Origin: Reyranella sp.
GTDB taxonomy: Bacteria; Pseudomonadota; Alphaproteobacteria; Reyranellales; Reyranellaceae
Direction of reading: 5' to 3'
NCBI GenBank assembly: GCA_019750135.1
Contig: JAIEOV010000033.1
Location: forward strand, 1 to 64,000
DNA length: 64,000 nt
In this document: piece after piece, positions 48,795-58,700 of the stretch
How the letters are laid out: the number at the start of each line of letters is the position of its first letter
How positions within the stretch are numbered: the first letter of the stretch is position 1
The notes under the pieces: generated by a model
Seen by the model: only the letters and a program-made list of their open reading frames with translations
The model's database searches: none
Told to the model about the DNA's origin: nothing
Position numbers and translations under genes: made by a program

Positions 48795-49750
48795 GTGAAC
48801 TGCTCCATCGACTGGCGCGGGTCATAGCCGCGGCCCGCCTCCCATTTCTCCAGGAACTCCTTCAGGGCGTCGTCCGGCTTCTCCGGCATCACGACCTTGA
48901 GCTTGACGTACTGGTCGCCGTGCTGGCCCGACTTGCGGTCGAGCAGGCCACGGCCCTTCAGCCGGAGCGACGTGCCGGTGTTGGAGCCGGCTGGCACGTT
49001 CAGCATCACCGGACCGCCGACTGTCGGCACGCGGATGCGGCCGCCCAGCACCGCCTCGGTCGGCGTCACCGGCAACTCGACATGGATGTCGTTGTCGCGC
49101 GGCTCGAAGAAGGCGTGCGGATCGACATGGATCTCGACATAAGCATCGCCCGCCGGAGCGCCCTTGGTGCCGGGCATGCCCTGGCCCTTCAGCCGGAGCG
49201 TCTGGCCGTCGGTCGTGCCTTCGGGGATGTCGATGTCGAGCGTCTTGCCGTCGGGCAGGTTGACGCGCTGCTTGCCGCCGCGCGCCGCCACCAGGAACGG
49301 CACGCGCAGGCTGTAGGTCACCGGCATGCCGCCCATGTCGAAGCCTTCGCCGCCACCCGAGTGAAAGGAGAAGCCGCCGGGGCCGGCGCGGCCTCCGCGC
49401 GCGCGGCCGAACATTTCCGAGAAGACGTCGCCCATGTCGACAAAGGCCTCCTCGCCGCCCGACCGTTCGTACTTGGCGCCGCCGAAGCCGCCGCCGTGGT
49501 CGCGGTAGAAGCCGCGCGGCGGCACTTCCTGGCCGGTCGCATCGATCTCCCCGGCATCGAAACGGCGTCGTTTCTCGGGATCCGAGAGGATGTCGTTGGC
49601 CTGCGAGATTTCCTTGAACTTGGCTTCGGCAGCCTTGTCGCCCGGATTGAGGTCGGGATGGTGCTTCTTGGCGAGCTTCCGGAACGCCTTCCGGATGTCG
49701 TCGTCCGAGGCGGTCTTCGAAACGCCGAGGATGGAATAGGGATCAGCCAT
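48791..49750 (-). CDS. cbpA: DnaJ-class co-chaperone CbpA
   Basis: A 319-residue class II J-protein: J domain (1-70) with the HPD tripeptide in KKHHPDLNPG, Gly/Phe-rich linker (about 82-135), and two C-terminal substrate-binding beta domains with VNLPDGKTLDIDIPEG and VPTVGGPVMLNVPAGS; no zinc-finger domain. Stimulates DnaK. ATG 49750 follows the usual MADPYSILGV family start. Confidence 0.92.
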   Translation of the reverse strand: MADPYSILGVSKTASDDDIRKAFRKLAKKHHPDLNPGDKAAEAKFKEISQANDILSDPEKRRRFDAGEIDATGQEVPPRGFYRDHGGGFGGAKYERSGGEEAFVDMGDVFSEMFGRARGGRAGPGGFSFHSGGGEGFDMGGMPVTYSLRVPFLVAARGGKQRVNLPDGKTLDIDIPEGTTDGQTLRLKGQGMPGTKGAPAGDAYVEIHVDPHAFFEPRDNDIHVELPVTPTEAVLGGRIRVPTVGGPVMLNVPAGSNTGTSLRLKGRGLLDRKSGQHGDQYVKLKVVMPEKPDDALKEFLEKWEAGRGYDPRQSMEQFT

Positions 49751-49773
49751 AACCCGTTGAATGTGAGGCTTGA

Positions 49774-50733
49774 TCAGGCAGTTGCAAGTCCCCGCCGGCC
49801 GACGGCGTCGACGAAAAGCCGGTACTTCACGCTGTCGACCGAGAGTTCGCGGCCCCAGCTCACCAGATCGCCCCACGGATCCTTGAGCTTGCCCAGGCCC
49901 GAGACGACGGCCACCACGGTGCCGACATCGATGCGGCCGCTCGCGGCGAACCAGCCGCCGACGCCGAGCGCCGCGGCGACGGCGAAGGCATACATCAGGT
50001 TCATGCCGAGGTTCATGCCGAACTTCAGCTTGTAGATGCCCATGTTGAGCTCGAACACGCGCTCGATGCGCCGATCGTCGGGCGTGCCGCTCTCGACGAT
50101 GTCGCCGCTGACCCGGCGCAACGTCTTGATGCGGTCCTCGGCGCGGCGGTTGATCGCCTGCTGCAGGGGCGGCACGAACAGCGCCTGCGGCAGCAGGTAG
50201 CCCAGGCTCAGCGCCAGCGTCCAAGGTTCCAGCCAGGCCATGTAGCCCATCACACTCAAAAGAATGCCGGCCTGCAGCAGCGGTTCGGAGATCGCCATGC
50301 CGACGAAGCCCCCGATCGGCTCGGCCTCGGCCACCGCCATGGCGGTGCGGGTGCCGGTCGCCTCACGTTCGCAAGATCCGGCGCCTTCGACGTCCTCCAG
50401 GGTCCTGCGCAGGGTGCGAACGGCGTCCTCGCTCACCCAGCTGCGATAGACGTTCAGCGCCATCTTCAGGATCTGCTCGACCAGGGCGACGCCCGCGTAG
50501 GCGATGGCGAGCCACATGATGGTCTCGGTCGCACCGTTCTTGATGGCGTCGTTGACGACCCGGCGCTGCAGTTCGAGGGGAACACTCGAGAGGCCGAACA
50601 CTGCGGCCGATAGCACAGCGAGCGCAATCTGATGGCGGCCCGAGCTGCGGACCACGTACCCCATGATCGTCCGTGGCAGCGCGCGCCGCTTCATATGGCG
50701 AGCAACGCCGTACAACAGGGCGCGTTCCCGCAC
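49774..50733 (-). CDS. ABC exporter-like transmembrane protein lacking an ATPase domain
   Basis: A 319-residue protein corresponding to the six-helix transmembrane domain of an ABC exporter (helices from about 33, e.g. QIALAVLSAAVFGLSSVPLE, to the terminal YAFAVAAALGVGGWFAAS). It ends before any Walker A, signature or Walker B motif, and none is encoded nearby, so it has no nucleotide-binding domain of its own. GTG start with GAGGAC upstream; an ATG at 50694 is possible. It is divergent from the NRPS-PKS operon and 24 bases upstream of cbpA on the same strand. A role in product export would need a separate ATPase. Confidence 0.7.
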   Translation of the reverse strand: MRERALLYGVARHMKRRALPRTIMGYVVRSSGRHQIALAVLSAAVFGLSSVPLELQRRVVNDAIKNGATETIMWLAIAYAGVALVEQILKMALNVYRSWVSEDAVRTLRRTLEDVEGAGSCEREATGTRTAMAVAEAEPIGGFVGMAISEPLLQAGILLSVMGYMAWLEPWTLALSLGYLLPQALFVPPLQQAINRRAEDRIKTLRRVSGDIVESGTPDDRRIERVFELNMGIYKLKFGMNLGMNLMYAFAVAAALGVGGWFAASGRIDVGTVVAVVSGLGKLKDPWGDLVSWGRELSVDSVKYRLFVDAVGRRGLATA

Positions 50734-50842
50734 CTACAGTCCTCACCCGATGCAAGAAACTGCCGAACCAACGCAAGTAGTTTGATTCCTGAGCCAATGT
50801 TGGTATGCGTTCGGCTGGGAAGTGGGGTGGACAGTGAGCTCT

Positions 50843-50861
50843 CCCGGAACGTGGTTCCGGG
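50843..50861. promoter_or_regulatory. 19-bp palindrome upstream of the NRPS-PKS operon
   Basis: CCCGGAACGTGGTTCCGGG is a perfect 8-3-8 inverted repeat, 33 bases upstream of the first biosynthetic ATG. It is a candidate operator. A weak promoter-like pair TTGATT (50782) - 16 bp - TATGCG lies upstream of it. The rest of the 160-bp gap shows nothing else. Confidence 0.45.
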
Positions 50862-50894
50862 GCGAATCCACGCGTCCGGTTCGAACGTATTGTG

Positions 50895-52787
50895 ATGATC
50901 GGTTCAGCACCTGGAGCCGCGAGGCCTAGGTTTCACCAGTGGGATGGCTTCGATTTCGAGGCCTCCGGCGAAGGAATAACCAGCCGCTTTGATGCGGCGG
51001 TGCGCGCGGCTGGCCCTGCAGTGGCTGCCGTCGAAGGTAGCGCTTGCCTGACCTACGACGAGCTCGATCGCCGGTCCAACCAGCTCGCGCGCTTCATGCT
51101 CCGGCGCGGTGCAAAACCAGGCAGCCTGATTGGCCTGCATGCCGGTCGCTCGCTGGCATCGCTAATCGCCATTGTGGCGACTTTGAAAATCCGCGCCGGC
51201 TACATCCCCCTCGATCCCGCCAGTCCCTACAGCTACCTCGAATCGATCGTGAATGACTGCGGGGCCATCCTGGTGCTTTCGTCGCACCGCGATGCCGGCG
51301 CCCTCTCGGCGCCCACGATCGACCTCGCCGACGCGATCAACCTCAGCCGCGATGAGTCCGACCTCGCACTCGAAGAGAACGCGCTGCCCGACGACATCGC
51401 CTACGTGATGTACACGTCGGGCTCGACCGGCAATCCCAAGGGCGTACGCATTCCCCACCGCGCCGTGGTGCGCCTGGTCACCGGTCAAAGCTACGCCCAT
51501 TTCGGCGCCGACGAGGTCCTGCTCCACAATGCGCCGCTGTCGTTCGACGCCAGCACGTTCGAGATCTGGGGAACCCTGCTGCACGGCGCGCGAGCGGTCC
51601 TCGTCACCGACGACCACCCTTCCCTCAAGTTCATCGCCGATACGATCCGGCGCGAAGGCGTGACGACCGCGTGGTTCACCGCCGGGCTCTTCCGGGCGCT
51701 GGTCGATCAGGAGCTCGACGCCCTGTCGGGGCTTCGCCAGCTTCTTGCCGGTGGCGATGTCCTGTCGCCCAGCCATGTCATGCGCGCCGTCGCCGCGCTG
51801 CCGGCCTGCCAGCTGATCAACGGCTATGGGCCGACGGAGAACACGACGTTCACCTGCTGCTACCGCGTCCCGCGCGACGGCTGGGGCGAAGGGCCGGTAC
51901 CGATCGGCGTGCCAATCGTCGGCACCTACGTGCGCCTGCTCGACGACGACATGCGGCCGGTGCCGGACGGCGAGATCGGCATCCTCTATGCCGGCGGGCT
52001 CGGGCTCGCGGTCGACTATGCCGGCGATCCGCTGCGCTCGGCCGAGCAGTTCGTGCCCGATCCGCAACGTCAGGGCAGCAAGCTGTACCGCACCGGCGAC
52101 CTGGTGCGCCGCCGGCCGGACGGCAACCTCGACTTCATCGGCCGCCAGGACCGCCAGGTGAAGGTGGACGGCAAGCGGGTCGAGCTCGGCGAGATCGAGG
52201 AGACCGTTCGGCGCTGCGCCGGCGTCAGCGACGCCGTGGTGACGGCGACGCAGGCCGACTCCGGCGCCGTGGTCCTGACCGCCCACGTCAAGCCTGCCGT
52301 CGCCGGCCAGGGACCGCTGGCCGTTGCCGCCGTGCAGGCGCAGGCCCTGCAGGCGCTGCCGCCGTACATGCGACCGTCGCGGATCGTGGCTCATGACGAA
52401 TTCCCCCTCACGGCCAACGGCAAGATCGACCAGCGCCTGCTGGCGGCACGTACGGCGGTCGAACGGTCGCCGATCGTGCCGGCGACCAGCGAGACCGAAC
52501 GCATGCTGGCCAGGATCTTTGCCCGCGTGCTGGGGGTGCACAGCATCAGCGTCGCGACAAATTTTTTCGAGCTAGGCGCGACCTCGCTCAAGCTCATGGA
52601 AGCGCATGCCTCGATCGCCCGGATCTGGCCGGCGGTCGAAGTGCTGACGCTGTTCCGCCATCCCACGATCCGCGACTTGGCACGCGCGCTCGACGGCGGC
52701 CACGGATCGATCGCCGATGAAGCCCAGCGTCGGGCGCAAGGCCAGGCCGCCGCCCTGCAGCGGCTGCGCAACGCCAGGCCGCGATGA
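50895..52787 (+). CDS. NRPS initiation module (A-T)
   Basis: A 630-residue protein with an adenylation domain (about 25-520) and a thiolation domain (about 530-600), no condensation domain, so it loads the first amino acid. Core motifs: A3 YTSGSTGNPKGV, A4 FDASTFEIWG, A5 NGYGPTENTTF, A7 YRTGDLVRRR, A8 GRQDRQVKVDGKRVELGE, A10 PLTANGKID; carrier serine S564 in FELGATSLKL. Aligning by eye to GrsA gives specificity residues D-A-F-W-L-G-G-T-F(-K), one change from the valine code DAFWIGGTFK, so a branched aliphatic amino acid is predicted. ATG 50895 has a weak ribosome site. Its stop overlaps the next start (ATGA). Confidence 0.9.
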   Translation: MIGSAPGAARPRFHQWDGFDFEASGEGITSRFDAAVRAAGPAVAAVEGSACLTYDELDRRSNQLARFMLRRGAKPGSLIGLHAGRSLASLIAIVATLKIRAGYIPLDPASPYSYLESIVNDCGAILVLSSHRDAGALSAPTIDLADAINLSRDESDLALEENALPDDIAYVMYTSGSTGNPKGVRIPHRAVVRLVTGQSYAHFGADEVLLHNAPLSFDASTFEIWGTLLHGARAVLVTDDHPSLKFIADTIRREGVTTAWFTAGLFRALVDQELDALSGLRQLLAGGDVLSPSHVMRAVAALPACQLINGYGPTENTTFTCCYRVPRDGWGEGPVPIGVPIVGTYVRLLDDDMRPVPDGEIGILYAGGLGLAVDYAGDPLRSAEQFVPDPQRQGSKLYRTGDLVRRRPDGNLDFIGRQDRQVKVDGKRVELGEIEETVRRCAGVSDAVVTATQADSGAVVLTAHVKPAVAGQGPLAVAAVQAQALQALPPYMRPSRIVAHDEFPLTANGKIDQRLLAARTAVERSPIVPATSETERMLARIFARVLGVHSISVATNFFELGATSLKLMEAHASIARIWPAVEVLTLFRHPTIRDLARALDGGHGSIADEAQRRAQGQAAALQRLRNARPR

Positions 52788-55700
52788 GCCTGCCGGACAA
52801 TGCCATCGCCATTGTCGGCATGGCCGGGCGGTTCCCGGGCGCCGACGACGTCAGGCGATTCTGGGCCAACATGAGAAGCGGCGTGACGTCGATCACGCGC
52901 TTCTCCGACGCCGAGCTCGAGGACAGCTTCGCCGCCGAGATACGCAACGCCCCCAACTTCGTTCGCGCCCGCGCCATCCTGCGCGACGTCGACCGGTTCG
53001 ATGCGGACTTCTTCGGCATCCTGCCGAAGGTTGCCGCTCTCACTGACCCGCAGCACAGGCTGCTGCTCGAATGCGCGTGGGCAGCACTCGAGGATGCCGG
53101 CTGCGATCCGGCGCGCTTTCCCGGTGCGATCGGCGTGTTCGCCGGCGCCAGCATGCCGACGTACCTGCTGAACAACGTGCTGGCGGAACAGCTCGATCCG
53201 GCACGGTTCGCCAGCGACTACCAGGTCGGCTCCTACGACACCCTTCTCGGCGCCCTGCCCGACACGCTGGCCACGCGCGTCGCCTACAAGCTCAACCTGC
53301 GCGGCCCCGCCATCACCGTGCAGAGCGCCTGCTCGACGTCCCTGCTGGCGATCGCCCAGGCCTGCCAAAGCCTGCTGCTCGGCCAGTCGGACATGGCGCT
53401 GGCCGGCGGCGTCTCGATCACCTTCCCGCAGAAGCGCGGCTACCTCCACCAGGAGGGCGGCATGGTGTCGGCGGACGGGACCTGCCGCCCCTTCGACGAC
53501 GATGCGACGGGCACCGTGTTCGGCGACGGCGTGGCGATCGTCGCGCTGAAGCGCCTCGCCGACGCCATCGACGAGCGCAATCACATCTATGCCGTCATCC
53601 GCGGCACCGCCGTGAACAACGACGGCAGCGGCAAGGTCGGGTTCACCGCGCCCAGCATTCAAGGCCAGGCCGAAGTCATCGCGACGGCGCTCGCGGTGGC
53701 CGGAGTCGACGCTGCCTCGATCGGCTACGTCGAGTGCCACGGCACCGCGACGCCACTCGGCGATCCGATCGAGCTCGCCGGCATCCAGCAGGGCTTCGGC
53801 ATGCAGCGGATCGACCGCCCCACCTGCGCGATCGGGTCAGCCAAGGCCAATATCGGTCATCTCGACGCGGCAGCCGGCGCAGCAGGGCTGATCAGGGCCG
53901 CGCTCGCGCTGCATCACGGCGAAATCCCGCCGCTCGCCAACTTCCGCCGGCTCAACCGGCACATCGATGCGTCCGACAGCCCGTTCTACTTCCCGACGAC
54001 CGCCCAGCCATGGTCGACAGGCGAGAGCCCGCGCCGGGCGGGCGTCAGCTCGTTCGGCGTCGGCGGCACCAACGTGCACGCCGTGCTCGAGGAAGCGCCT
54101 CGCATCGCCCGAACCGCCGCGAGCACGCGGCGTCACTTCGTTCTGCCATTGTCCGCACGCAACGATGCCGCGCTACGCACGGCGGCGGCCGCGCTGGCCG
54201 ATGATCTTGCCCAACGGCCCGATGTCGACCTCGACGACGTCGCCTTCACCCTACAGGCCGGCCGGCGCGCCTTCGAGCAACGTGCCGCCATCGCCGTCGC
54301 GTCCCGCGAGCAGGCGATCCAGGCGCTGCGTGCCTTGCCAGCCCCGAGCAACGCCGCCGAGGACACGGTCCCCCTGGTGTTCATGTTCCCTGGGCAGGGC
54401 GCACAGATGCCCGGGATGGCGCGTGATCTCTACGAGGCGCATGCCGGCTTTCGCGCGCTGATCGACCAGGGCATCGAGATCGCCGCGCCCGTTGTCGGCG
54501 CAGGCCTGCGCCGACAGTTGCTCGACCGCGATGCCGACGGCGGCGATGCCACCGGCCTGACGCAACCGGCGCTGTTCATCTTCGAGTACGCCCAGGCGCG
54601 CCTCTGGATGGAATGGGGCCTGCAACCGACAACCATGGTCGGGCACAGCGTCGGCGAGTTCGTCGCCGCCTGTCTGGCCGGTGTCTTCTCGTTCGAGGAC
54701 GGCTGCCGGCTGGTCGCCGCGCGCGCTCGCGTCATGCAGGCGATGCCGCCCGGCGCGATGCTGGCGGTGCGCCTGCCGCAGCAGGAGCTCAAAGCCGGCC
54801 TGGGCGACGTGCTCGAGGTTGCCGCGATCAACGCGCCCTCGCTCTGCGTTGCGGCCGGCCCGGTCCCCGAGATCGAAGCCCTCGAAGCGCGGCTGGCTGC
54901 CAGGGACGTGCCATACCGCCGCCTCGCCGTTCCCCACGCCTTCCATTCGCGCGCCGTCGAACCGGCCCTCGCGGAGATCACGATCAGCGCCAAGGCGGTT
55001 CGCCTGCAGCCGCCCGTCATTCCCTTCGTCTCCAGTGTCACCGGCGGCTGGATCACCGCGACGGAAGCCGTCGATCCGAACTATTGGGCGCGCCATTGCC
55101 GAGCGCCCGTACAGTTCGCCGCCGCGCTCGCCACTGCCGTGCGCGGAAGCCGGCCGTACCTGCTGGAGGTCGGGCCGGGACGCACGCTGTCGTCGCTGGC
55201 GCCGCAGATCGTCGACCGGACGGCGCTGCGTGGCGTGACCGCCAGCATGCCGGACGCCGACAATGGCGACCTGGCCGATGCGGCAGGCGCGGTGTGGAGC
55301 GCTGGCCTGCCGCTCGACTGGCGGGCGGCGGGCTCACGCGGCCACCGGATTTCCCTGCCGACCTATCCCTTCCAACGCAGCCGGCACTGGATTGAGCCGG
55401 CGGCTGGGCGCACCCCGCCGGTCGAGCGACCCGAGCCGCCGGCTCCGCCAGCGGCGCGCGCGCCCGCGCTGGCCGCCCAGATCATGGAGATCTTCCGCGA
55501 CCTGTCGGGCGTCAGCGACATCGATCCCGAGGCCAACTTCATCGCGCAAGGTTTCGACTCGCTCCTGCTGGGACAGGCGGCCCGCGCCATCGAGAAGAAG
55601 TTCCAGACGAGGATATCGTTCAGGCAACTGCTGAAGGAGACGCCCTCGGCGACCACGCTGGCCGACTACCTCGGTTCGATCCTGCCGGCGCAGCCATCGG

Positions 55701-58700
55701 CAGAAGCGCCGGCCTCCCCGACCGCGGCCCTCTTCCAGGCGCAGCTCGACGCCATGCATGCACTGTTCGCCGAACAGCTGCGCGCCCTGCATGGACAGGC
55801 GCCTGCCGCCGCATCCGCGGCACGGTCGCCGGCGGCGGAGCCGACCCAGGATGTCGCCGGCCCGCCTCGCCTCTCGCGAGCCAAGAGCGCGCCGCTGACA
55901 CAGCGGCAACAGGACTACATCCGGACCTTGGCGCAGCGCATAAACACGCGCACGCCGCTGTCGAAGGCGCGCACTCAGCGCGACCGCGACGTGCTGGCCG
56001 ATCCGCGCACGGCCGCGGGCTTCCGGCGCGAATGGAAAGAACTCGTCTATCCCGTGGTCGCCGACAAAGCCAAGGGCTCGAAGATCCGCGACATCGACGG
56101 CAACGACTACGTCGACTTGGTGAACGGCTTTGGCCAGACGATGTTCGGCCACTCTCCCGACTTCGTAACCGACGCCATCGCCGCTCAGCTGCAGGACGGC
56201 TTTCCGATCGGCCCGCAGAGCTCGCTGGCCGGCGAAGTCGCCGCCCTTGTGTGCGCCCTGACCGGAAGCGAGCGCGTGACCTTCTGCAACACCGGCTCCG
56301 AAGCGGTCATGGCGGCGATGCGCGTGGCGCGGACGGTCACCGGTCGCGAGCGCGTCGTGGTGTTCAACAACGACTATCACGGCCAGTTCGACGAGGCGCT
56401 GGTCAGAGCGAAGGGCGGCACCGGCCCGCAGGCGCTGCCGACGGCGCCTGGCATTCCGCCGGGCTCCATCGCCAACATGACCGTGCTGCCCTATGGCCAG
56501 CAGCGCAGCCTGGACTGGATCGCGGCCAACGGTCGTGACATCGCGGCCGTCTTGGTCGAGCCGGTACAGAGCCGCCACCCGGCGCTGCGGCCGGTCGAAT
56601 TCCTGAAGCAGCTCCGCGCCCTCTGCGACGCCAGCGGCGCGGTGCTGGTATTCGACGAGATCGTCACCGGCTTCCGCGTCCATCCGGGCGGCGTGCAGGC
56701 AGTGTTCGGCATCGCCGCCGACCTCGTGACTTACGGCAAGGTCTTGGGCGGCGGCATGCCGATCGGCGTCCTGGCCGGCAAGGCTGAGTACATGGACGCG
56801 CTGGACGGCGGTACCTGGCGCTACGGCGACGACTCGGTCCCCGAGGCGGCCGCGACCTTCGTCGCCGGCACCTTCGTGCGGCATCCCCTGGCGCTGGCCG
56901 CCGCCAAGGCGGTGCTGCTCCATCTCCAGGCCGAGGGGCCGGCATTGCAGGAGCGGCTGGCCGGGCGCATGGGCCAGCTCGTCGATACACTCAACCGCGA
57001 CCTCGAGCGGCGCGCCCTGGCGACACGCGTCGAAGGCTATTCGAGCTGGTTCCACATCAGCTTCGCGGCCGAGGGACCGCTCGCGTCCCTGTTCTGGCCG
57101 CAGATGCGGCTGCTCGGCATCCATATTCAGGAAGGCTTTCCCTGCTTCCTCACGACGGCGCACAGTGACGCCGACATCGCAGCCATCGAAAACGCGTTCA
57201 GGGAATCGCTCGACGCGCTCGAGGCCGGCGGCATCCTCGAAGCGGTCAGCAGCACGATCACGTCGGCGCCGCTTACGGAGCCACAGATCGAGATCCTGAC
57301 CGCGGCACAGATGGGCGACGAAGCCTCCTGTACCTTCAACGAGTCGATCAACATCGCGCTCGACGGCGTACTGGATCCGGCTGCCCTCGCGGCCGCGCTG
57401 AACGAAGTGATCGCGCGACACGATGCGCTGCGTGGCCGGGTCGGTCGCAACGACGAACGCATGCATTTTGCGTCCCGGCTCGCCCTCGCTCTTCGCCCGC
57501 ACGACTTCGGCAACGAGGCCGATCCCGAGGCCGCGCTTGCAACCCTCGTCGCGGCCGACGCGCGCGCACCTTTTGATCTTTGGGCCGGCCCGCTGGTGCG
57601 CGCCGCCCTGGTGCAGCTCGGAGCACGGCGCCACGTCCTCGTCTTCACCGCCCACCACATCGTTTGCGACGGTTGGTCGATCAACGTCATCCTGTCGGAG
57701 CTTGCCGCCTGCTATCGGGCGGCGTGCGCAAAGCAGCCGGTGCCTCTCCCCGACGCCGCATCGTTCTCGCGCTATGCCCTCGACGAAGCGTCGTCGCGTG
57801 ACGGGCAGGCGACCGACCTCGCCTACTGGACGTCGCTCTACCGCGACATTCCTTCCTTGCCGGAGCTGCCGACGGACCGGCCGCGTCCGCACCAACGGGC
57901 CTATGCCGGCGCCACCTATACAGCGCAGTTAGACGCCCCGCTTCTTACAGCACTGCGCCGTACCGCAGCGGCAAGCGGCGCCACTCTCTTCTCGACGCTG
58001 TTCACCGCGCTGCAGGTCGTGATCGGCCGGCTATCGGACACCAGCGATGTCGTGATCGGCGTTCCGGTAGCGGTCCAGGCAGTGGAAGATCGGCCAGACC
58101 TCGTCGGCCATTGCGTGAACATGCTTCCCTTCCGCTCGCCACTCGACTGGACCAAGCCGTTCAGCTCGGCCGTGCGGACGGCGGCCGGGCGGCTGGCCGA
58201 CGGCTTCGACCACGCCCGGTGCACTTACGGCACCCTGGTGCGCGCCCTGCCCATCGAACGCACGGTCGACCGGCTGCCGATCACCGAGATCCAGTTCAAT
58301 CTCGAGCGCCTGTCGACCGCGACCGACTTCGGCGATCTCTCGGTGGCGGTCACGCCCAACGCCAAGGCCGCCGCCATCTTCGATCTCTGCGTCAACGTCA
58401 TCGAATCGGACGCAGGCCTGCGGGTCGACTGCGACTACAGCACGGCGCTGTACGAGGGGGCGACGATCGCGCGCTGGATGGAGCATTACCGGCTGGTGCT
58501 CGAAGGCATCGTCGCCGCACCCGAAACGCCACTGGCAGCGCTGGAGCTCCTGTCGATGGAGCAGCAGCGCTTCGTGCTCGACGCCGTCAACGCCACCGTC
58601 ACGCCCTATCCCGGCGACAGCTGCATCCACGACCTGGTTGCCGCCCAGGCCGTCCGGACACCCGGGCGCGTCGCCTGCAGCGACGATTCGGGTTCATTGA

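Noticed and set aside
55334..57895. Long minus-strand open frame opposite the PKS-NRPS gene
   Set aside because: Arg/Gly/Val-rich shadow of well-defined ACP-AMT-C sequence on the other strand.
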